Shown: positions 51,744 through 61,815, counted from the stretch's first letter. The stretch is 64,000 nt of DNA from Noviluteimonas sp052115395 (GCA_052115395.1 JBFRGO010000002.1); one strand, 5' to 3'. Notes: generated by a model not told the origin, from the letters alone. Translations and numbers: made by a program.

Positions 51744-53257
51744 TGACCACCGACAAGCAATACGACACGATCGTGATCGGTGCGGGCCACAACGGCCTGG
51801 TCGCCGCGAACTATCTGGCGAAGGCCGGCCGCAAGGTGCTGGTGCTGGAACGGCGCGACCGCGCGGGCGGCCAGCTCGCACCGGACGAACTGGGCGGCGT
51901 CGCCTTCGATCCGCTGCACGCCGGTGCGCAATTGCGGCCCGACATCGTGCGCGACCTCGACCTGGCGCGGCATGGCCTGAAGACCGGCATGGCGGTGCCC
52001 TACATCTCGGTCCTGCCCGACGGGCGTTTGCTGGTGTTGTCGACGACCGACCTGCCCGGCACCTGCGAATCGATCCGCCAGTTCTCCGAAAACGATGCGA
52101 ACCGCTGGCCCGACTTCGTCGCCTTCATGGACCGCGCGGCGGCGTTCCTCGATGCGGCGTATCGCACGCCGATGCCGCGCCTGCCGCACGTCGGCCTGGC
52201 CGAAGGTTGGCCGCTGGCCAAGCTTGCGTGGACCCTGCGCCGGCTCGGCGGCAAGGACATGTTCCGCGTCATCCGCATGATGTCGATGTCGACGGTGGAA
52301 TTCACCGAAGAGTGGTTCGAATCCGAACCGGTGCGCGCGGCGATCGCCGCGGTCGGCATCCATGGCTACACGCTGGGCTCGATGTCGGCGGGCACCGGTT
52401 ACACGCTGATGCACAACTGGCTGCATCGCGGCGGCCTTGCGCATCGCCCGATCGCCGGTGGCAGTGCAAGCGTCACGCAAGCCCTCGTCACCGCATTGAA
52501 GGCGAACGGCGGTGCATTGCGCACGTCGGCGGGCGTCGAACGCATCCTCGTCGAAAAGATGCGCGCCACCGGCGTGCGGTTGAGCGATGGCGAAGAGATT
52601 CGCGCGACCACCGTGTTTTCCGCCGCAGATCCGAAGCACACCTTCCTGGGCCTGGTCGGCGCGCCGGAGTTACCGACCGAATTCGTGTGGCACGTGCAGT
52701 CGATCAAGATGCGCGGCTCGCTCGCCAAGGTCCACCTGCGCACCGACGGCAGCCACGGCATGCCCGCGGGCACGCTCGCGATCGCGCCGACATTGAAGGA
52801 CCTCGAGCGCGCCTACGACGCCGCGAAATACGGCGAAATCGCGCAACGCCCCTACCTGGAAGCCACGACGGCGGGCGACATCGTCTCGATCCACGTCCAA
52901 TCGGCGCCGTACAAGTTGCGCGGCACCGATTGGAACGCAGGGCGCGAGATGGTGGAGCGCATCGCGATCGACATGTTGGCCACGCACTTCCCTGCATTGA
53001 AGGCGTCGATCCGCGAGACGCGCACGATCGTCGCGCCCGACCTGGAGCGCGAGTGGGGCCTGACCGAAGGCGATCTCAGCCACGGGCAGCCGCTGCTGGA
53101 CCAGATGTTCTTCATGCGCCCCTTGCCGGGTTGGTCGAACCACGCCACGCCGATCGACGCGCTCTACCTGTGCGGCAACGGCATGCACGGCGGTGCGGGG
53201 ATCAGCGGTGCGCCGGGGCGCAATGCGGCGCAAATGGTCCTGAAGGCGAAGGCGTAG
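51743..53257 (+). CDS. FAD-dependent oxidoreductase, phytoene-desaturase/PYROXD2-like (copy 2)
   Basis: 504 residues, related to the preceding gene (tandem paralogues) but clearly diverged. FAD motif DTIVIGAGHNGLVAANYLAKAG at 8-29 (in pieces), middle segment RPIAGGSASVTQALV and C-terminal LYLCGNGMHGGAGISGAPG. Last gene of the plus-strand arm; its TAG stop directly abuts the stop codon of the convergent MarR gene, with no terminator between. Two paralogous flavoproteins may act as a heteromer or on successive steps. Confidence 0.82.
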   Translation: MTTDKQYDTIVIGAGHNGLVAANYLAKAGRKVLVLERRDRAGGQLAPDELGGVAFDPLHAGAQLRPDIVRDLDLARHGLKTGMAVPYISVLPDGRLLVLSTTDLPGTCESIRQFSENDANRWPDFVAFMDRAAAFLDAAYRTPMPRLPHVGLAEGWPLAKLAWTLRRLGGKDMFRVIRMMSMSTVEFTEEWFESEPVRAAIAAVGIHGYTLGSMSAGTGYTLMHNWLHRGGLAHRPIAGGSASVTQALVTALKANGGALRTSAGVERILVEKMRATGVRLSDGEEIRATTVFSAADPKHTFLGLVGAPELPTEFVWHVQSIKMRGSLAKVHLRTDGSHGMPAGTLAIAPTLKDLERAYDAAKYGEIAQRPYLEATTAGDIVSIHVQSAPYKLRGTDWNAGREMVERIAIDMLATHFPALKASIRETRTIVAPDLEREWGLTEGDLSHGQPLLDQMFFMRPLPGWSNHATPIDALYLCGNGMHGGAGISGAPGRNAAQMVLKAKA

Positions 53258-53743
53258 CTATTCCAGCATCGCCGGCAAGCCTTCGTTCGCGAGCTTGTCG
53301 AGGATGCGTTCGAGCTGCCGCCGTTCGTCCGCATCCAGGGTCGCGAGCAACTTGCGCTCGCGGCCCAAGGCGAGCGGCACGATCTCGTCGTAGATCTGGT
53401 AGCCCGCTTCGCTGAGCGTGAGGACCGAACGGCGGCGGTCGTCGCCGTGCATCTCGCGCGTGAGCAGGCCGCGTTCGAGCAGATGCGCGACCGCGCGGCT
53501 GACGGCGACCTTGTCCATCGCCGTGCGCTCGGCCACCGCGTTCGCGCTGAGCGCCGGGTAGCGCCCGAGGACCGCGATCACGCGCCACTCGGTGATGCCG
53601 AAGCCGAAGCGCGCCTGGTAAAGCCGCGCGATGGCCTGGCTGATGCGATTGGACAGCACGCTCATGCGATAGGGCAGGAAGCGATCCAGGTCCAGCTCGG
53701 CGTGGTCGTGGCCTTCGTGGCTCGGTGGGTCGGCTGCGTTCAT
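53258..53743 (-). CDS. MarR-family transcriptional regulator
   Basis: 161 residues. Winged helix at about 60-125: helix pair GITEWRVIAVLGRYPALSANAVAERTAMDKVAVSRAVAHLLERGLL (in pieces) and wing DDRRRSVLTLSEAG. ATG 53743 is preferred over 53749 because the G-rich ribosome site is better spaced. It is divergent from hpd, and a 14-bp palindrome sits in the 79-bp gap, so it probably represses hpd-hmgA and itself. The ligand may be a tyrosine catabolite such as homogentisate; this is inference from position. Confidence 0.87.
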   Translation of the reverse strand: MNAADPPSHEGHDHAELDLDRFLPYRMSVLSNRISQAIARLYQARFGFGITEWRVIAVLGRYPALSANAVAERTAMDKVAVSRAVAHLLERGLLTREMHGDDRRRSVLTLSEAGYQIYDEIVPLALGRERKLLATLDADERRQLERILDKLANEGLPAMLE

Positions 53744-53762
53744 CAACATGCCCCGGCGTATT

Positions 53763-53776
53763 GTTTCACCTGAAAC
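53763..53776. promoter_or_regulatory. MarR operator and hpd promoter
   Basis: GTTTCACCTGAAAC is a perfect 14-bp palindrome with GTTTCA/TGAAAC arms, between the divergent MarR gene and hpd. It overlaps the -35 region: a -10-like TAGAAT lies at 53786-53791, 32 bp before the hpd ATG. Confidence 0.7.
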
Positions 53777-53822
53777 TATGGGGTGTAGAATGCGCCTTTC
53801 CCCCTCGCGCGAAAAGAATGCC

Positions 53823-54914
53823 ATGAACGCCCAGCCCAATCTCGGCATGCAGGTCACCACCTTCGAGAACCCGATGGGGATCGACGGCTTCGAATTCGTC
53901 GAGTTTGCCGCACCCGCCGGCCAGGGCGATCTGCTGCACGACTACTTCCGCCGCATGGGCTTCACCGCCGTGCTGCAGCACAAGACGCGCCCGATCACCG
54001 TGTATCGCCAGGGCGGCGTCAATTTCCTCGTGAACGAGGATCCGGATTCCTTCGCCGCCGACTTCGCGCAGGCGCACGGCCCGAGCGCATGCGGCTTCGC
54101 GATCCGCTTCCGCAAGCCGGCCGACGAAGTCTGCAAGACCGTGCTCGGCAACGGCGGCGAAGCGATCTCGCACAAGCCCGAGTCCAAGGCCGTGCACGCG
54201 CCGGTGGTGAAGGGCATCGGCGATTGCATGCTGTACCTGATCGACAAGTACGGCGAAAAGGGTTCGATCTATGAAGACTTCCTGCCGGTGCAGGGCGCCG
54301 ACCAGAACCCGAAGGGCTTCGGCCTGACCTTCATCGACCACCTCACGCACAACCTGTACTTCGGGAACATGCAGCGCTGGTCGGATTACTACGAGCGCCT
54401 GTTCAACTTCCGCGAGATCCGCTACTTCGACATCAAGGGCGCCAAGACCGGCCTGGTGTCCAAGGCGATGACCGCGCCCGACGGCATCGTGCGCATCCCG
54501 CTCAACGAATCCAACGATCCGAAGTCGCAGATCAACGAATACCTCGACGCCTACAAGGGCGAGGGCATCCAGCACATCGCCTGCTTCACCGACAACATCT
54601 ACGACACGGTCGAGGCCATGCGCGCGCAGGGCGTGCAATTCCTCGATACGCCGGACACCTACTTCGACGTGATCGACCAGCGCGTGCCCGACCACGGCGA
54701 AGACGTGCCGCGCCTGGCGCGCAACAAGATCCTGATCGACGCCGATCCGGAGACCAAGCAGCGCAAGCTGTTGCAGATCTTCACCCAGAACGCGATCGGC
54801 CCGATCTTCTTCGAGATCATCCAGCGCAAGGGCAACGAAGGCTTCGGCGAAGGCAACTTCCAGGCGTTGTTCGAGAGCATCGAACGCGACCAGATGCGCC
54901 GCGGCGTGCTCTGA
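53823..54914 (+). CDS. hpd: 4-hydroxyphenylpyruvate dioxygenase
   Basis: 363 residues, two VOC-type domains. Iron ligands His173 (DHLTHN), His251 (IQHIACF) and Glu331 (FFEIIQR) are in the expected positions. It converts 4-hydroxyphenylpyruvate to homogentisate with O2, the second step of tyrosine breakdown. ATG 53823 is the family start; an in-frame ATG at 53748 would overlap the operator. Three bp separate it from hmgA, so both are one operon controlled by the MarR gene. Confidence 0.95.
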   Translation: MNAQPNLGMQVTTFENPMGIDGFEFVEFAAPAGQGDLLHDYFRRMGFTAVLQHKTRPITVYRQGGVNFLVNEDPDSFAADFAQAHGPSACGFAIRFRKPADEVCKTVLGNGGEAISHKPESKAVHAPVVKGIGDCMLYLIDKYGEKGSIYEDFLPVQGADQNPKGFGLTFIDHLTHNLYFGNMQRWSDYYERLFNFREIRYFDIKGAKTGLVSKAMTAPDGIVRIPLNESNDPKSQINEYLDAYKGEGIQHIACFTDNIYDTVEAMRAQGVQFLDTPDTYFDVIDQRVPDHGEDVPRLARNKILIDADPETKQRKLLQIFTQNAIGPIFFEIIQRKGNEGFGEGNFQALFESIERDQMRRGVL

Positions 54915-54917
54915 ACC

Positions 54918-56213
54918 ATGGAATCGACCGGTTACCAGACAGGCTTCGCCAACGAGTTCGCCACCGAGGCCGTCGCCGGCGCGCTTCCGGTCGGGCGCAA
55001 CTCGCCGCAGAAAGTCGCGCACGGTTTGTATGCCGAGCAGGTCAGCGGCACGGCGTTCACCGCGCCGCGTCGCGAGAACCGCCGCAGCTGGCTGTATCGC
55101 ATTCGCCCGGCGGCGATGCACGGGGCGTTCGCGCGGTTCGCACAGCCGCGTTTCCACAATGATTTCGAAACCGGCCCGGTGTCGCCGGACCAGCTGCGCT
55201 GGAGCCCGATGCCGATGCCGACGGACGCCGTCGATTTCGTCGATGGCTTGTTCACGATGGCGGGCAACGGGTCTCCGGCGGCGCAACACGGCGTCGGGGT
55301 GCATCTGTACGCGGCCAATCGCGACATGGAAGGCCGCTACTTCTACGACGCCGACGGCGAGTTGTTGATCGTCCCGCAGCAAGGGCGTTTGCACATCGAA
55401 ACCGAGCTCGGCGTGCTGGACGTCGAACCGCAGGAGATCGCCTTGATCCCGCGCGGCATCCGTTTCCGCGTCGCGCTGCCCGATGGACAAGCCCGCGGTT
55501 ACGTGTGCGAAAACTTCGGCGCGCTCGTGCGCCTGCCCGACCTGGGTCCGATCGGCAGCAACGGCCTGGCGAATCCGCGCGATTTCCAGACGCCCAACGC
55601 CGCGTACGAAGAGCGCGAGGGCAAGTTCGAACTCATCGCGAAATTCCAGGGCCACCTCTGGCGCGCCGACATCGGCCATTCGCCGCTCGACGTCGTCGCG
55701 TGGCACGGCAACTACGCGCCTTGCAAATACGATCTGCGCCGTTTCAACACGATCGGTTCGATCAGCTTCGATCATCCCGATCCCTCGATCTTCACCGTGC
55801 TCACTTCGCCCAGCGATACGCCCGGCACCGCGAACCTGGACTTCGTGGTGTTTCCGCCGCGTTGGCTGGTCGCGCAGGACACGTTCCGGCCGCCGTGGTT
55901 CCATCGCAACATCGCCAGCGAATTCATGGGCCTGGTGACGGGCGTGTACGACGCGAAGGCCGAAGGTTTCGCACCGGGCGGCGCGTCGCTGCACAACAGC
56001 ATGAGCGGGCACGGGCCGGATGCGGCCACGTTCGAGAAGGCATCCAACGCCGATCTGACCAAGCCCGATGTCATCAAGGACACGATGGCCTTCATGTTCG
56101 AAACGCGCGCGGTCATCCGCCCGACGCAACAGGCGATGGACGCCGCACATCGGCAGCGCGATTACCAGGAGTGCTGGGCCGGGCTGAAAAAGGGCTTCGT
56201 GGCGCCGCGTTGA
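54918..56213 (+). CDS. hmgA: Homogentisate 1,2-dioxygenase
   Basis: 431 residues, cupin fold. Typical start YQTGFANEFATEAVAGALPVGRNSPQ (in pieces) and the iron-site region PPRWLVAQDTFRPPWFHRNIASEFMGLV (in pieces, His near residue 330 and Glu near 338) with HNSMSGHGPD carrying the last His. It opens homogentisate to maleylacetoacetate. The genes for the next two steps, maleylacetoacetate isomerase and fumarylacetoacetase, are not in the window. Confidence 0.95.
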   Translation: MESTGYQTGFANEFATEAVAGALPVGRNSPQKVAHGLYAEQVSGTAFTAPRRENRRSWLYRIRPAAMHGAFARFAQPRFHNDFETGPVSPDQLRWSPMPMPTDAVDFVDGLFTMAGNGSPAAQHGVGVHLYAANRDMEGRYFYDADGELLIVPQQGRLHIETELGVLDVEPQEIALIPRGIRFRVALPDGQARGYVCENFGALVRLPDLGPIGSNGLANPRDFQTPNAAYEEREGKFELIAKFQGHLWRADIGHSPLDVVAWHGNYAPCKYDLRRFNTIGSISFDHPDPSIFTVLTSPSDTPGTANLDFVVFPPRWLVAQDTFRPPWFHRNIASEFMGLVTGVYDAKAEGFAPGGASLHNSMSGHGPDAATFEKASNADLTKPDVIKDTMAFMFETRAVIRPTQQAMDAAHRQRDYQECWAGLKKGFVAPR

Positions 56214-56261
56214 CATCGATCCGTTAGGCTTGCGCGCATTCGCCGACGTGGAGTCCGCCGC

Positions 56262-56939
56262 ATGCGCGCACAGCCGATCATCGTTTGCCTGACCCTGGCG
56301 CTCGCGTGCGCCGCCTGCACGCAACACGACGCCGCGACCGGCACCGTCGCCGCACCCAACACCAGTGCGCCGCCGACGACCGCCGCGCCGCAGCCGGCGA
56401 TCGCCACCACCGCGCCGCCGGCTGCGACCACCGCGACGATGCCCGCATCGCCGTCCACCGTCGCCGCACCCGGTGGCGTGATGCCCGCCGCGGGCGCGAT
56501 CACCTTCGACGGTTTCGGTCCCGCGCACTGGGGCGCGAGCGAGGAGCAGGTGCGCCAGGCCTGGGGCAAGGACATGGACGCGGTCGCGAAGGAACACGAC
56601 GGCTGCTATTACCTGTTCCCCGAACCGCACCGCGCCAACGGCTATCGCTTCGCCTTCATGATGGAAGCCGACAAGTTCGGCCGCATCGACGTGCGCACGC
56701 CGGATATCGCCGCGCCCGGAGGCGGCAAGGTCGGCATGGACAAGGCTGCGTTGAAGGCCCTGTATCCGGGGATGACGGAGATGCCGCACAAGTACGTCGA
56801 GGGCGGCGTGTACATGCGCGCGATGGACCCCAAGGGCGGCAAGAGTGCGCTCGTCTTCGAAGTGGATCCGTCCGGGAAAGCGACGGATTGGCGCATCGGT
56901 GTACCGCCGCAGGTCGACTACGTCGAGGGTTGCTCCTGA
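56262..56939 (+). CDS. Unknown lipoprotein
   Basis: 225 residues. Lipobox LACAAC with Cys19, a Thr/Ala/Pro low-complexity segment (about 25-75), then a folded domain (FGPAHWGASEEQVRQAWGKDMDA) that resembles small surface lipoproteins with an alpha-beta start. No assigned family. It follows hmgA by 48 bp but need not be part of that pathway. Confidence 0.7.
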   Translation: MRAQPIIVCLTLALACAACTQHDAATGTVAAPNTSAPPTTAAPQPAIATTAPPAATTATMPASPSTVAAPGGVMPAAGAITFDGFGPAHWGASEEQVRQAWGKDMDAVAKEHDGCYYLFPEPHRANGYRFAFMMEADKFGRIDVRTPDIAAPGGGKVGMDKAALKALYPGMTEMPHKYVEGGVYMRAMDPKGGKSALVFEVDPSGKATDWRIGVPPQVDYVEGCS

Positions 56940-56993
56940 CCGGCGCGCGCTCGCGCTAGACTCCCGGCGCCGACAACGCACGGGAGCGCGACG

Positions 56994-57946
56994 ATGCTGG
57001 AGACCTGGGGCCTGTTCCTTCTGGGGCTGTTGTTCCTGATGCTCGGCGGCGATTCGGTGGTGAAGGGCGCCTCGGGCGTCGGTCGCCACTACGGGCTCTC
57101 GCCCTTCGTCACCGGCCTGCTCCTCGTCGCATTCGCGACCTCGATTCCCGAACTGGCGGTCAACGCGCGCGCAGCGTGGGTCGGCGCGCAATCGCTCGCG
57201 CTGGGCAATGCGGTCGGCAGCAACCTGGTGAACTTCGGCCTGACGCTCGGCGTGGCCGCGATCGCCGCGCCGCTGGTCGTGCGCTGGCGCGTGCTGTCGC
57301 CCTTGCTCATCTGCTTCATCGCACTGTCGCTCGCGCTGGTGGGCATGGGCCTGGACGGCATGCTTTCGCGCATCGACGGCATGCTGCTGTTGCTCGCGTT
57401 CGTGGCCATCGTCGCCTTCGCGGTCGCACGCTCGCGCCGCGAGTCCGATGAAGTGCACGCGGTCCTGGATGGCTTCACCGAAACGCGGGGCGGCCTTGCG
57501 CTCAATGGCGCGCGCCTCGCGATTTCCGCGGTCGTGTTGTTCTACGGGGCGAAATGGGTCGTGCAATCGGCGCCGACCGTCGGTGCGTCGATGGGCATGG
57601 CGCCGCTGCTGACCGGCCTGGTGCCGGTGGCCCTCGGCACCGCGCTGCCGGAAATCGCCGCGGCCGTCATCGCCGCGCGCCGCGGGCAGGGCGAACTCGT
57701 CGCCGGCCACGTGATCGGTTCCAGCCTGTGCAACCTCACGCTCGTGCTCGGCGGCATGGCGGCGTTCCGCGCGCTCGCGGTGCCGGCCTCGTTCGTGCGT
57801 TTCGAAGTGCCTGCCGCGATCGCCTTCGCCGTCGCGCTGTATCCGATGCTGCGCGGCGACCTGCGCATCAGCCGCGTCGAAGGCGGCATCCTGGTGGCGG
57901 CCTACCTGGCGTGGCTGGTGTTCGTGCTGGCGACGGGGACCCATTG

Positions 57947-57947
<1 letters not shown>
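56994..57947 (+). CDS. Calcium/sodium antiporter of the CaCA family
   Basis: 317 residues, 10 predicted membrane helices in two inverted halves. Alpha-repeat signatures: VAFATSIPELAVNARAAWVG and LALGNAVGSNLVNFGLTLG in the first half, VALGTALPEIAAAVIAARRGQGELVAGHVIGSSLCNL (in pieces) in the second. It exchanges Ca for Na or H, as in YrbG. It overlaps nhaA by 1 nt, giving an ion-homeostasis pair. Confidence 0.88.
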
Positions 57948-59137
<1,190 letters not shown>

Positions 59138-59138
59138 G

Positions 59139-60002
59139 ATGCGCCATGCGCTGCTCTTCGGTGCGACGGGGCAGATCGGCTGGCCGCTCGCCGATCGCCT
59201 GCAGGACGCCGGCTGGCGCGTCACGGCGGTCTCGCGCCAGCCGCATCGCGATCATCCGGGATTGCACTGGATCGAAGGCACGCTGCCGCATCTCGCCGAG
59301 CCGATGCCCGACGATGTCGATGCGATCTTCAGCTGCGGGCCGCTGGATCTGTTCGCGCAGTGGTATGCGCAGGCGGACATCGATTGCCCGCGCGTGGTCG
59401 CGTTCGGCTCGACGAGCATCGACGTCAAGCGCGGCTCGTCCGACAAGCAGGAGCGCGACGTCGCGCAGCGCCTGCGCATCGCCGAGCAACAGGTATTCGA
59501 CCGCGCCGCCGCATGCAACGCGCAGGCCACGCTGTTGCGCCCGACCCTGGTGTACGGCGCTGCGAGCGACCAGACGCTGACGCGCATCGCGCAACTCGCG
59601 CTGCGTTGGCATCGCTTCGTCCTGCCGCGCAATGCCAACGGTTTGCGCGAACCGGTGCACGTCCACGATCTCGCCGACGCGGCGCTCGCCGCGTGCGAAG
59701 CGCCCGCGACCCACGGCAAGGCCTATGCACTCCCCGGCGGCGAAAGCCTGTCGTATCGCGACATGGTGAAGCGCGTGCTCGCGGTGCTCGATCCGCCGCC
59801 GCCGCTCGTCGAAGTGCCTGGACCCCTGTTCGGCCTGGCCTTGCTGGGCGCGCGTGCATTGGGGAAAGTCGGCGGCTTCAACGCCGCGGCGGTGGCGCGC
59901 ATGCGCACCGACCTGGTGTTCGATGTCGAACCGGCGCGCAGGGACTTCGGCTATGCGCCGCGCGCCTTCCGCCCGACGGCGCCGATGTTCATGCCGCGTT
60001 GA
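59139..60002 (+). CDS. NAD-dependent epimerase/dehydratase-family protein
   Basis: 287 residues, extended SDR. The NAD motif LLFGATGQIGWPLADRL is at 5-21. The expected YxxxK active site is not clearly present, so it may be an atypical SDR such as a saccharopine-reductase-like or NmrA-like binding protein. It begins 1 bp after nhaA and is likely co-transcribed. No specific function assigned. Confidence 0.78.
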   Translation: MRHALLFGATGQIGWPLADRLQDAGWRVTAVSRQPHRDHPGLHWIEGTLPHLAEPMPDDVDAIFSCGPLDLFAQWYAQADIDCPRVVAFGSTSIDVKRGSSDKQERDVAQRLRIAEQQVFDRAAACNAQATLLRPTLVYGAASDQTLTRIAQLALRWHRFVLPRNANGLREPVHVHDLADAALAACEAPATHGKAYALPGGESLSYRDMVKRVLAVLDPPPPLVEVPGPLFGLALLGARALGKVGGFNAAAVARMRTDLVFDVEPARRDFGYAPRAFRPTAPMFMPR

Positions 60003-60025
60003 GTCCGCGCCCGCAGACTGCCTCC

Positions 60026-60403
60026 ATGCGCACTCTCCTGCTCGCCGCTTGCCTGGTCGCCCTGACGCCTTCGATCGCGACCGCGACGCAACCGGTGTCT
60101 GCAGCCGCGCGCACGCCGGCCGCGGAAATCGATGCGCTGATCGATCGCGTCGCGCACGCCAAGGGTGTGATCTTCATTCGCAACGGAAGCGAGCACACCG
60201 CGGCCGAAGCCGCCGCGCACCTGCAGCGCAAGCGAGAGGCGGCGGGCAAACGCATCGCCACGCCCGAGCAGTTCATCGACGCGCTCGGCACGCGGTCGTC
60301 GATGACGGGCAAGCCGTATCGCGTGCGTCTGCCCGACGGCAAACAAATCGACAGCGCGGTCTGGCTCAAGGGCTTGCTGCGCGAGATCCGCGCGGGGCGT
60401 TGA
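60026..60403 (+). CDS. Exported DUF5329-family protein
   Basis: 125 residues. Signal peptide 1-20 (ending TATA), then one small domain with GVIFIRNGSEHTAAEAAAHL, ATPEQFIDALGTRSSMTGKPY and VWLKGLLREIRAGR, matching DUF5329. Function unknown. ATG 60026 is used. Its stop abuts the stop codon of the convergent EamA gene. Confidence 0.78.
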   Translation: MRTLLLAACLVALTPSIATATQPVSAAARTPAAEIDALIDRVAHAKGVIFIRNGSEHTAAEAAAHLQRKREAAGKRIATPEQFIDALGTRSSMTGKPYRVRLPDGKQIDSAVWLKGLLREIRAGR

Positions 60404-61318
60404 TCAGATCTCTTCGGCCGCGGGCACGGGCCGCGCTTTCTGCGTTGCACGCAGGGCGATGATCAACACGCCGCCGAGCACCATCGCGCCGCCGATCCAC
60501 AGGCGCGGGCCGGGGCGGTCGCCCCAGAACACGATGCCCAACGCGATCGCACCCACCGGCGCGAGCAACAACCACGGCGTGACTTGCGCGACCGGATGGC
60601 GTTGCACGAGCACGTAGTACAAGCCGTGCCCGAGCATCGAGGCGAACAGCGCCGAATACGCCGCGCCACCCCAGCCGATCCACGTGGCTTCACGCAGCGC
60701 CTGCCAATTCCCCGGTTCGAATGCGACGCTCAGTGCCAGCAAGGGCAACACGCTGATGATCGCCGTCCAGCCTTGCTGGCTGATCATGTCGATGCCGCTC
60801 AGGCGCCGCATCAGCACCGTGCCGATCGCGAGGAACAAGGCCGACACCAACATCAGCACCAAGGACAACGGCGCATCGAGCACGATGGGGTCGAAGCCGA
60901 GCACCAGCACGCCCGAGAAACTGATCGCGATCGCCAGGCCCGTGCGCCAGCCGAAGTGTTCGCCCAACCACCACCATGCGAGCAGCGCGGCCATCGGCAC
61001 GTAGCTCTGCATCGCGATCGCCGGCGAGGAGAGGTCGCCGGCCATGTGCAAGGCCCAGAAACTCAATCCGAAATGCAGCACGCCGTTGAACAGCGCGACC
61101 GCGATCAACCGCGGCCATTGCCCTTGCGGCGGGCGTTTGACGAACGCACCCAGCGCGATGGCGAGGATCGACAGGCGCACCGCGGTGAACAGGAAGGGCG
61201 GAATCTCGCGCAGCGCGAAGGCCGAGGTGAGGAAATTCCCCGCCCACACGATGCAGACGATGGCGACGAGCGCGAGATCGCGGCCGCGCAGGCCCGCGCC
61301 GCGCACAGCGGTGTTCAC
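60404..61318 (-). CDS. EamA/DMT-family transporter
   Basis: 304 residues from GTG 61318, 10 predicted membrane helices arranged as two EamA repeats (segments VCIVWAGNFLTSAFALREIPPFLFTAVR and SALFLAIGTVLMRR, SALFASMLGHGLYYVLVQRHPVAQVTP in pieces). Such transporters export amino acids or metabolites. The start overlaps the stop of the DUF962 gene (GTGA). Confidence 0.87.
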   Translation of the reverse strand: MNTAVRGAGLRGRDLALVAIVCIVWAGNFLTSAFALREIPPFLFTAVRLSILAIALGAFVKRPPQGQWPRLIAVALFNGVLHFGLSFWALHMAGDLSSPAIAMQSYVPMAALLAWWWLGEHFGWRTGLAIAISFSGVLVLGFDPIVLDAPLSLVLMLVSALFLAIGTVLMRRLSGIDMISQQGWTAIISVLPLLALSVAFEPGNWQALREATWIGWGGAAYSALFASMLGHGLYYVLVQRHPVAQVTPWLLLAPVGAIALGIVFWGDRPGPRLWIGGAMVLGGVLIIALRATQKARPVPAAEEI

Positions 61319-61815
61319 CACGCGATACCGAACTTGCGCAGCACCTTGGCCACGACCCAGGCCGGGCCGATCAGCAGGTAGGTGAGATCGGTGAGGAAGC
61401 TCGGCTTGCGGCCTTCGTGCTTGTGGCCGATGAACTGCGCGATCCACGCGATGACGAACACCAAAATCGCGGTCCACAGCAGCGTGCGCGTGCCGAACAC
61501 TTCGACGATCCACCAGCACGATGCCGCCATCGCGACGAACACCGCGAGCATCGCGATGCCCAGCACGCGCGAATTGCGCAGGTAGAACGAGCCCGCCGCC
61601 ACCATGCCCAGCGCGGCGAAGATGCCCGGCCGGAACCAGCCGCCCGGCGGCACCGGCACGCACCACAGCAGCGCGATCACGCTCCAGGTGATCGCCGGCA
61701 CTGCGATGGTGTGGATGCGCACGTTCAGCGCATTGCGGTGGTCGCCCGAGTAGCTGGCGAACCAGCGGTCGATCGGGCGCGTGCCCGTCGTTGCGTCCTC
61801 ATGCATGGCGGCCAT
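61315..61815 (-). CDS. DUF962 (Mpo1-like) membrane protein
   Basis: 166 residues with four predicted membrane helices. His motifs FASYSGDHRNALNVRIHTIAVP (in pieces, near the N-terminus) and FIGHKHEGRKPSFLTDL (C-terminal) are the metal-site signature of DUF962 proteins. In yeast the homologue Mpo1 is a dioxygenase of 2-hydroxy fatty acid alpha-oxidation; a bacterial role in lipid turnover is possible but unproven. Confidence 0.85.
   Translation of the reverse strand: MAAMHEDATTGTRPIDRWFASYSGDHRNALNVRIHTIAVPAITWSVIALLWCVPVPPGGWFRPGIFAALGMVAAGSFYLRNSRVLGIAMLAVFVAMAASCWWIVEVFGTRTLLWTAILVFVIAWIAQFIGHKHEGRKPSFLTDLTYLLIGPAWVVAKVLRKFGIAW

Noticed and set aside
50160..53257. Carotenoid (phytoene desaturase) genes
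   Set aside because: The family resemblance is real but no crtB, crtE or crtY neighbour exists; the operon context is amine/aromatic catabolism.
53766..57944. A very long minus-strand open frame (over 1300 codons) opposite hpd, hmgA and the CaCA gene
   Set aside because: It is the complementary shadow of well-recognised plus-strand genes; high GC leaves stop codons rare. Residues are His/Arg/Asp-rich with no domain.
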